Assembly: GCA_945643635.1 (NCBI GenBank)
Contig: CALZFC010000027.1
Span: 2,589,501 to 2,653,500, forward strand
Reading direction: 5' to 3'
Length of the DNA stretch: 64,000 nucleotides
From: Allodiplogaster sudhausi
Lineage: Eukaryota > Nematoda > Chromadorea > Rhabditida > Diplogasteridae
A program made the translations under genes and the position numbers. Positions within the stretch are counted from its first letter, which is position 1, and the number at the start of each line of letters is the position of its first letter. Under the pieces are notes generated by a model that saw only the letters and a list, made by a program, of their open reading frames with translations, was not told where the DNA came from and did not search any database. Shown in pieces: positions 57,319-64,000 of this stretch.

Positions 57319-58420
57319 GAGAGAGAGAGAAAGGAAGGAAGGTAGAGGGCGAGAGAGAGAAAAGAGAAGGGAGAGAGGAAAGGAAGGGAGACAACGAGAG
57401 AGAAAGAGAGAAATGAAGGGCGAGAACGAGAGAGAAATAGAGAAAGAGAAGATATCTTCCATTTGAGCGGTTCAAAACGGAAGCCTTATCATTCTCACTG
57501 TCGAATGAGGAACGCCTGGAATGCCTGTCTCTCGTGGACATGGCCATGCGATGCCACTCTTCGTATCCACCTATCCAGGTGCACGGCGCGTTTATCCAAT
57601 CCATGATGTAAGCTCTCCTCGTTTTCTCCAATCTCAAATTTATGCGCACATTTACATGATTACAGAAAAAATAAGCGGAAGAACAGCTTTTTCTTAACAG
57701 ATGAAAACACCGTATTTTTTAAAGTTAAAATTATAAACTTATTTTTATTAAAGAAATATTGCCGTTTATAAAAAGGTTGTATAATCTCGTGCTTCCCACC
57801 GCTCGCCTCGTGCTTCCCACCGCTCTCCTCTCCGCTGTGCTCGGTCGCTGTATGGATGCTGCGGAAGCTTTTCCGCATACTGACGTTAAACTTTTTCTTT
57901 TCTCTCTACCGTAACATTTCCGTTAAGTCATATCGTTATTTCATTTTCTTGACGAGAACTCAATTTTTCGCATTATTTGTTATTAATCCACACTTTTCTT
58001 CTAACTCTTTTATATACGTTTTACAATCATTTTTTTTCATTTTCAGATTGCACGCCATGTCTTGAAGATGGCGAGGCAGTTTCACGACGAGATCAATGTG
58101 GACTACTTGCGAATCTTGAAGATCGGCATGCGCCTTATGCTGCACAACAAATACGTGTTCTTCGACAAGCATTTGTTAGTCGTAGGAATGTTAGGTTGGA
58201 AAAACGATTACGCTCAGATCGAGTAATATTGTAAGAATTGCCTAGAATTGCACTTCTTTTACTCTACTTATGGAAGGGCTCAAAGATGCATGCTATCACA
58301 GAATGGATTTGCTAGTCTATAAAGCTCATCTTTTACAGCGATAACGTCGCTCATTTTGCTGAGTTGGTCTCTTCATGCGACCTGGATGCGATTATTGCTG
58401 ACTGTCGTGGTACCGTGTAA
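54954..58420 (+). CDS. ZYG-11-like gene G: likely substrate receptor of a CUL2 ubiquitin ligase
   Basis: Eleven exons in phase, about 503 aa: 54954-55151, 55275-55414, 55572-55674, 55877-56037, 56455-56592, 56848-57014, 57077-57222, 57468-57607, 57776-57884, 58047-58174, 58339-58420. Close paralogue of F with the same exon plan: N-terminal ZYG-11/VHL-box-type region (SDQILAALHRYDLVNNETLA), LRRs (LRQLDISNCDGISDIICLRR; WPHLQSLDLAG), then ARM-like helices (NITQAKHALALNLKPGRG). Exon 9 contains a 21-bp in-frame tandem repeat (about 57783-57824) giving LVLPTAR-LVLPTAL, and a shortened end compared with F. Final exon DNVAHFAELVSSCDLDAIIA then a TAA; GTGTAAGA overlapping the stop is a good donor, so a longer isoform is possible. 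Shorter than typical ZYG-11 (about 750-800 aa). Confidence 0.82.
57255..57450 (+). repeat. (GA)n-rich intron 7 of gene G
   Basis: A run of GAGAGAGAGG-type units; the equivalent intron in F (33160-33352) is GA-rich but shorter. Open frames here are Arg/Glu or Ser/Leu low complexity, not genes. Confidence 0.7.
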
Positions 58421-58424
58421 GATA

Positions 58425-59385
58425 AAATAGATATCTTTAAATAGGTCAATGATATCTGGCTTTTTCTTATTAAAACCAAAGCAAGCTCTCCTTGAGGATG
58501 ATTAGGAGAGTTTTGTCGTTGCAATATATCATTTGCTCTTCCTTTTGTCACATATTCTTTGCTCAGAGCTTCTTTCTTCATTGCCTGCTTATTCACAAGT
58601 GGTTCAATGAATTTTTTGGTTACTTTTTAAACACTCAGTTGACATTTTCTTTCGTTGCGTGAAACCATACTGAATAAATGGATTTCCTAACTGACTACAC
58701 AAATTCATTATATCGGCCGTTATAAAAACAAGAAACAGGATTAATGCATCAAAAGGAAATGAAGCCGATAGGCGAGTATTCATTTCCAAATATGGAAGAG
58801 AATAGCAAGGATACAATTTATTCATAAAAAATATGCATGTCCAGGTGCTCCTCGAAATTTTCGTTAGTAAAGGAATTCAATGCAAAGAATATAAGGAAAT
58901 TAGCCGAAGCAGCTTTTAATGAAAAAGTTCCTTCACAGATTCATTGTGATTGCTGTCAGATGAAGGCTACGCACGAAAGACTGACGGGTAGATGGTAAAT
59001 ATAGATGGTAAATATCATCAAAAAGTGTATGAATGTTGTCATGGAATACCACGTTCCCCTACCCCTCCAAATTCATTCTCACATCCTCGTTAGGATTCGC
59101 GCTGACATGAGTGATAGATCCCTGGGCGCACGACTGCCTCTGCTGACGGGCGCGCACGCGGGAGGGAACAAGGCACCGATGTGGGCTAAATAGAAGCCCA
59201 GGCACTCCCGGCTCCCCGGACGATGGCTCAATGGCTTAATCCTCTGATATGCACTCATTGTCAGGCCGTCCCAATCAATGATCTCCTTCGCTTATAATCT
59301 GTGAGCTCTTCGTTGAGCTTCTCAGGGCGGTTGCTCGATTCTTTGCCCTCAGTCTACTGAGATCGATTTGGCCTTGTTGGCCATG
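58425..59385. repeat. Right arm of the ~1-kb inverted repeat around the E-G block
   Basis: Inverted match to 50130-51110. It begins just after the stop codon of G, so the repeat unit is the natural 3' flank of a ZYG-11-like gene; the left arm is an inverted copy of that flank joined to the astacin remnant. Confidence 0.8.
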
Positions 59386-59639
59386 GTTCGTATACGTAGT
59401 TCGTAGTGTTGTTCCCAGGTATTGACCGGGTCTCCTTCCAGATCCTACTCCATCTGGGGCCGCCCTCTCCTCCGTTGAAGATCTGAAAATTACACTTTCT
59501 GGTCTGCTCCCTTCTATGCCCCCTTAATTGGTACCTCTGAGGAATGCAAGTAGTAGCCGACAGAATTCCCTAGCGGGACGTGTTGCTGATAGGACATATT
59601 CCGAAATGAGCAGATACAGCAAGCCGAACATGCAGTGGT
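59386..59639. other. Short intergenic stretch
   Basis: No gene or repeat recognised. Confidence 0.3.
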
Positions 59640-60225
59640 CGAAAAGAGACCGAGAGCTCTCTCATGTTTTCTCCTTCTTATAATCTCTTCCAATCACGCT
59701 CTCTCTCTCTCTCTCTCTCTCTGCTCTCCATATCCTTCTTAGTTGTTCGCCCTCGACTATCCTCCATATATAGTGTTAATTTCCTGTTTCTTATGACCAC
59801 TCACCGTCAAAAGTTCCCTTGTTAAATCGTACGTTCTCATAATTTACCCCGTTGTTTTTGCATGGACATCGAAAGAAGAGCGCCAAACACCTTTGCCTTT
59901 GACAACAATCTTAAAGAAGTCGAGGCATGCAGCAAAATGAATGATCCAGATAGATGGCGAGAGAAGAGAGGACTTCGGAGGAGACCATTCCTCAGGCGTC
60001 GGGGGAAAGCATGAGTTCAGGCGTGCCAGACAGCATACTTTTCGATCGCCTCCAACAGAACGAGCAGAATATTGTTGATGGAGAGATGCTGAGTAGTGAG
60101 TCGGGAGAGTAGAAAACTAAAAACGAGGGAGAGAGAAAATGGGAGAGAAGGATGGAGAAAAGACTCAGATGGCAGAGAGATAGAGAGAAAGAGAGAGAGG
60201 GAGAGAAAGTGAGAAGGAGATAACA
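59640..60225. repeat. Degenerate dispersed repeat, copy 3
   Basis: Shares ordered blocks with 14060-15350 and 19830-20520: TCTCTTCCAATCACGCTCT, TATCCTCCATAT, TTTGACAACAATCTTAAAG, and GGCGTCGGGGGAAAGCATGA near 59995. GA/CT microsatellites at both ends. Origin unknown. Confidence 0.4.
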
Positions 60226-60782
60226 AAATTAATGTGTTCCGGCTTCATCTCCTTTTGATGCATTCATCCTTTTTCTTATTTCTTCTTTCTCATAATCGGC
60301 TATTTTCACTTTCATCTTCGAAGTAACACCATAGAATAAACTTTGCGTCACTAGATCAACATAAATGTTGGCAATCTTGAATAAATCGATTGTGACTATT
60401 CCTAAAATTGATGAGATCGCAAAATTCAATCACTCATTTTATTAGATGCGAAAATTTTTGGCAAATGAACAAAATGAGAAAAAAAACATGCTGCAATACG
60501 CATCAAGACTGGACGATATGTACAGTACGGTTCAGCAGCCAGGGGCTCTAACGACCGCATGCCAAAGAGGCCAAGCGAAACTAATTGTGAGAGGGGCTTG
60601 GACAAAGATGAAAAGAGATAGAAGAAAGCGGATGGCTTTACCCGCATTTCCACGACCTCTTTATTGAACTCGAGTGGCAACTGCCTTGGGGCGTAATCGC
60701 GAGGTAGCCGTGATTCTCAGGGACAATCCGGGCGAGATCCGGATTCTCTCTCTCTCAAGTAAACGGTCGCCTAGAGATGGTG

Positions 60783-60827
<45 letters not shown>

Positions 60828-61083
60828 GTGAGAAGGAGAGATAGGGAAGAGAGCGACAGAATATAAGAAAGACAGAGAGAGAGAAGGAGAGACAGAGAAA
60901 TAGAGGAGAGAGCGAACGATCATGAAGCAAACGAAATATGTAGTTTTCGGACATTCCGCTACGGATTTAAACAATTCTACACTTTTTATTTTCTCTCTGG
61001 CACTATTAGTATTTCCTTTCAAAAATCCTATATCGACTATAATTATGCTTGTCAGAAATGAATATTTTCTCTAGAGAATACAC
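60226..61083. other. Intergenic, microsatellite-rich
   Basis: A plus-strand open frame at 60446-60667 (ASRLDDMYSTVQQPGALTTA) is not recognised. (GA)n at 60786-60830 and GA-rich DNA to 60910. No supported gene. Confidence 0.35.
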
Positions 61084-61210
61084 CTGGGCTGGTTGTTGCC
61101 ATTGGCGAGGAAGACCACCAGAGGATGCAATGCTCGCATTTTCGGAAATTCGTCTGTGCTTCCAGATGAAGGAAGAACAGACGAATCTCCGCTTGCAGAT
61201 GTAGGGCACC
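61084..61210 (-). CDS. Possible exon, perhaps ZYG-11-type C-terminal
   Basis: Minus-strand 127-nt segment between CTTCCAG and a GTGTATTC donor-like site. One frame reads SVLPSSGSTDEFPKMRALHP then LVVFLANGNNQP, which has a Pro-x-Met-x-Ala-Leu-x-Pro-Leu helix start like the last ARM region of ZYG11 proteins. A second frame is also fully open, so the assignment is weak. It lies downstream of fragment I on the same strand, but the splice phase from I exon 10 does not match this frame. Confidence 0.3.
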
Positions 61211-62234
61211 CTGGAAGAGGTAGAGGGAGAGAGAGAGTGTGAGCGGAAATAGAGCGAGTAGTGAGAGAGAGAGACAGATATAGAGAGGGAGAGAGGCAGG
61301 AGAAGAGAAATGTTGTTGAGATGGAGGACCTCTCACTAATTCTCTTTCTCCTTCAGAAAAATAAAAAGGAGCTCGATTTAATTCTGAAATCATTTTAATT
61401 AAAAACGCATATATTGTACCAATATAATAAATCTAAAATTAAATTTAAATATAAACAAACTATTGTTAATTAATATACATAAAATAAATATATAAAAAGC
61501 AATCGGTCAATCTTATTCGGAAGGTGCATATTGAATTCCTCATCCCGTCACCCAACATTTTTTCAATGACGATACACAGTAACAAGAAGAATTCATTCAA
61601 TCCGGTTTCACACAAAAAGTCAGGCTAAATGTAGAAATGAAACCTATGATAAACCACGCGTGAAATCTATCCGACGGAATTGATGAAAGCAACACTGAGC
61701 TAAGAAAAGGGAGCTCATTGCCAAGATCAAATATATAAAACTGGCAATTTCATTTTTATCAGCGGAGTGCAATAGCTAAATTTCAAGCTAACAAGGTTCA
61801 ATTAAAATCAAAAAAATTACCTTCAATAAATGAAGTGTCTACGGTAGAAAGCATGTTTCTGGCAGATTTATTTTACTGCAAATGTAATAATAAAATACCG
61901 TAGCCAAAATAATATATAAATCAACGTCAATCACACATTTCAATTTACAAGGCACCTCTCAAGATAAATAACTTTTTTTTAAGAGAATTGACGGCATGAA
62001 GTACAATTCTAAGTGCGAATAATAATGACGAATGGATACTGCTTGGAGTTCATCAAATCAAGCGGCGTTATTCAGGCAAAACAGCTCAAAGCATTGATCT
62101 AGGGTGACCAAATCATGAGGAAATGTCGCACTTGCCTAAGATCCTTCTTGACTGTACGCCGAGAAAAATAAAGAAATAAGAAAATAAAATAAAGCAAGGT
62201 AGTGCTGAAATGAACATGTACTGTGGAAAAATAC
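61211..62234. other. AT-rich intergenic DNA
   Basis: A GA-rich tract (61215-61320), then very AT-rich sequence with no open frame of note and no repeat structure that I can see. Confidence 0.5.
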
Positions 62235-62950
62235 AGACTTTTTCGTTTCTTGGACTCCGGCCGGCATACTCAAGATCCCGCTAAGGACTTTCACGCCTCG
62301 ATGTGGAAACGCCTCGCCAGTGCCAAAGAAGTGGAGGTGATCTGAAAATGAATAAGTTGATTGCAAAAATTAAGCAAGAAAGTTGAAAGAAAAGTGGATA
62401 AATCGAAATATGAATAAAATGAACATTGAAAAGGTTAAAAAGTTATATTTAAGGGTAATCCAATCCAATATTGAAAAAAGGCTATACATTACATTTTTGA
62501 ATAATTCAATACAGCAGAGAGAGAAAAACGTGCCTCACGATTGTGCGGAAACGATGCAGCTGCGGCGCGACAGCGAGCGAGCACAACACCGAGAACATCA
62601 TTCGGAATACCACTGTTGTGGGCGCAGCTAAAAAAATTTTAAAGGTAATATTCATTGAATTTTATAATGTAATATTAAAACTATAACATGATTCTTCTCT
62701 CCGATAAATGACATTATTTCCTCTTATTTTCATCACAAAATGTGTTTTCTCCGTCAAGATATAAACTATCTAAATGTACATAAGCTTGTGATTGGAGGAA
62801 AATAGCTGACATGTTGTATTGACAGTATATGCCGTGTTCTTGAACCTCCTCTTGGTAAGAGTGGAAGTGCATTGTGGAGTCCACCATCAATGCCCATTCC
62901 ACCCGCTCCGCGTTATCGAACAACTTGGTAGCCGCTTCATGTCTGAGCAC
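62235..62950 (-). pseudogene. ZYG-11-like fragment I (exons 8-10 only)
   Basis: Three minus exons match H, F and G exons 8-10: 62950-62811 (NAERVEWALMVDSTMHFHSY, matching LECLSLVDMAMRSHSSY of F), 62627-62530 (VLGVVLARCRAAAASFPHNR) and 62341-62235. The exons join in phase, but exons 1-7 are absent from the kilobase upstream. Exon 10 in the joined frame differs from the ancestral frame, which here reads SLALARRFHIEA then TGA. Gene H shares this altered exon-9 donor, so H and I are sister copies. Their flanks also match (39.1-39.6 against 62.4-62.9 kb). Confidence 0.65.
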
Positions 62951-64000
62951 CTCAAATGGAAGATTTCTTCTTTCTCATCTTTCTCTCTCTCATTCTTCGT
63001 TTCTCTCTGGCTCTCTCTCGTTTCTCTCTCTCTCAATTCTTTCTCGCTCCCTCTCAAAGAAAGCAAAAGCAGAGATCATGAACAAAGATAAAAATCAGAA
63101 CATCTTTGTCTCATTCGGACCCATTTTCACTTAAATGTTGAATTTTTACCTTTCACCCTATAATTTTCCTCAGTCTCTCTTTTTCCATCTCTTCTGCTGA
63201 ATCGGCATTTCTATCCTAACTGAATCATATAACATTCCTCTTCAATCCTCTAATTTCTCTTTATCCTCATGCATGACAACGTCGCGGCAATCGTCTTCGA
63301 GGACGGAAGCGCTAGCGATAGTTCCAGCAGAAAATCCTTATCCTCCGTTTCGGCTAAAAAGATAATTGTGCCGAAATGAAAGAAAATGTCCATGAATCAA
63401 CCAAAAATACGTCGCAGATCTCTTCCGACTACTAATGTCAGAATAACAAGAACTGTGAATAATTATCCCAGAAACTTTGGGGAAACGTCTCCTTCTGGAT
63501 GACGCTATCCTACAGAGCAATTGCAATCCGTCATGTCCTTGGAATCCAAGCACCACCAGGAATAGGAGGGATCTGAGAGAACGTTTTTTTTCGAGACATC
63601 CAAATGTACTGACACGAAAACGTTCACTTTCGCCTGTAACAGACTTAGTATCGCCCTCAAGAGCATCGTCGTTCTCCTGCTCGTCGGAAAATCATCCTTC
63701 CCCAATCTCATCGAGGATCTCCTTCTCACTTTCGGAGGGGTCGCATCCTTTATCTTCCAGCTTGGATTCCTTCTTAATTCTATCAGGAGCATCATCGTTC
63801 TCGGTCTCGTCGAAAGGGTTGTCATTCTTCTCCACAACCGAGAGAGAGGCTCATCGCTCACCCTCTTCTCGAAAGATCTCTCACAGCGATGCTGGAGAGC
63901 ATCTCCAAAGTGCGGGGAAAAGGAATCGTTCGCCAAGTATACAGGTTTCCTCCGCTGAAAAAAGCGATATCCTCAATCATCAGAGAATCCTCCTAGCGAT
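62951..64000. other. CT-rich DNA and weak open frames at the right edge
   Basis: A (CT)n-rich tract at 62970-63060. On minus, 63850-63690 has an acidic frame (VVEKNDNPFDETENDDAPDR) ending in TGA, followed by a second DE-x-ENDDA unit in the same frame. It looks like a low-complexity acidic protein but is unsupported by splice partners or homology. Opposite-strand frames are open too. Confidence 0.25.

Noticed and set aside
57085..57416. Arg/Glu-rich open frame as a coiled-coil protein
   Set aside because: It is exon 7 of gene G running into a (GA)n intron.
63269..63391. Short plus frame near 63269 as an actin-like N-terminus
   Set aside because: Only the first few residues (DNVAAIVFEDGS) recall actin; the rest does not and no following exon fits.
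1..64000. CRISPR arrays, operons, rRNA genes
   Set aside because: No regularly spaced direct repeats, no rRNA-like sequence; gene structure is eukaryotic with introns throughout.

Overview
This is a window of nuclear DNA from a multicellular eukaryote, most likely a nematode. The genes are split by many short GT-AG (a few GC-AG) introns. Two families dominate: secreted astacin metalloproteases with the nematode layout signal peptide / pro-region / astacin / EGF / CUB, and proteins resembling ZYG-11, the substrate receptor of CUL2 ubiquitin ligases. Much of the rest is (GA)n/(CT)n microsatellite, non-autonomous mobile elements and large segmental duplications, direct and inverted. All exon models are manual: I joined exons by homology between paralogues and checked splice phase by hand.

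Layout. 0.1-3.2 kb: minus-strand exons of a C2H2-like gene and of an unrecognised helical/membrane protein. 3.8-7.8 kb: an LTR retrotransposon with clean ends but no recognisable gag-pol. 9.5-28.3 kb: four astacin genes, A(+), B(-), C(-), D(+). A, C and D are open from end to end; B is a pseudogene hit inside its zinc-binding motif. C and D are head to head across a palindromic 2-kb spacer. 29-36.6 kb: a fragment resembling a C6-domain exon, two MITEs, ZYG-11-like gene F, a 0.73-kb inverted-repeat element and an orphan ZYG-11-type C-terminal exon. 39.0-46.6 kb: divergent ZYG-11-like gene H(-), with a 4.6-kb intron. 49.3-59.4 kb: an orphan ARM exon, then a block holding astacin remnant E (exons 9-13 only), a second C6-like exon and ZYG-11-like gene G, bracketed by roughly 1-kb inverted repeats. 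61-64 kb: a ZYG-11-like 3' fragment (I) and low-complexity DNA.

How it fits together. The 3' half of an astacin gene, the C6-like exon and a ZYG-11-like gene form a unit present twice, at 27.1-34.3 kb and 51.1-58.4 kb. Because one copy lacks insertions found in the other, it supplies natural empty sites: a TA insertion site for one MITE and a TTAA site for another. Functionally, the astacins are secreted zinc endopeptidases kept latent by a pro-region with an aspartate-switch-like motif. The ZYG-11-like proteins carry an N-terminal region matching the ZYG-11 VHL-box area, then leucine-rich repeats. The ZYG-11-like family in Caenorhabditis includes zeel-1, the antidote of the peel-1/zeel-1 selfish element. 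That makes fast local duplication of this family here worth a closer look, although nothing in the sequence proves selfish activity.
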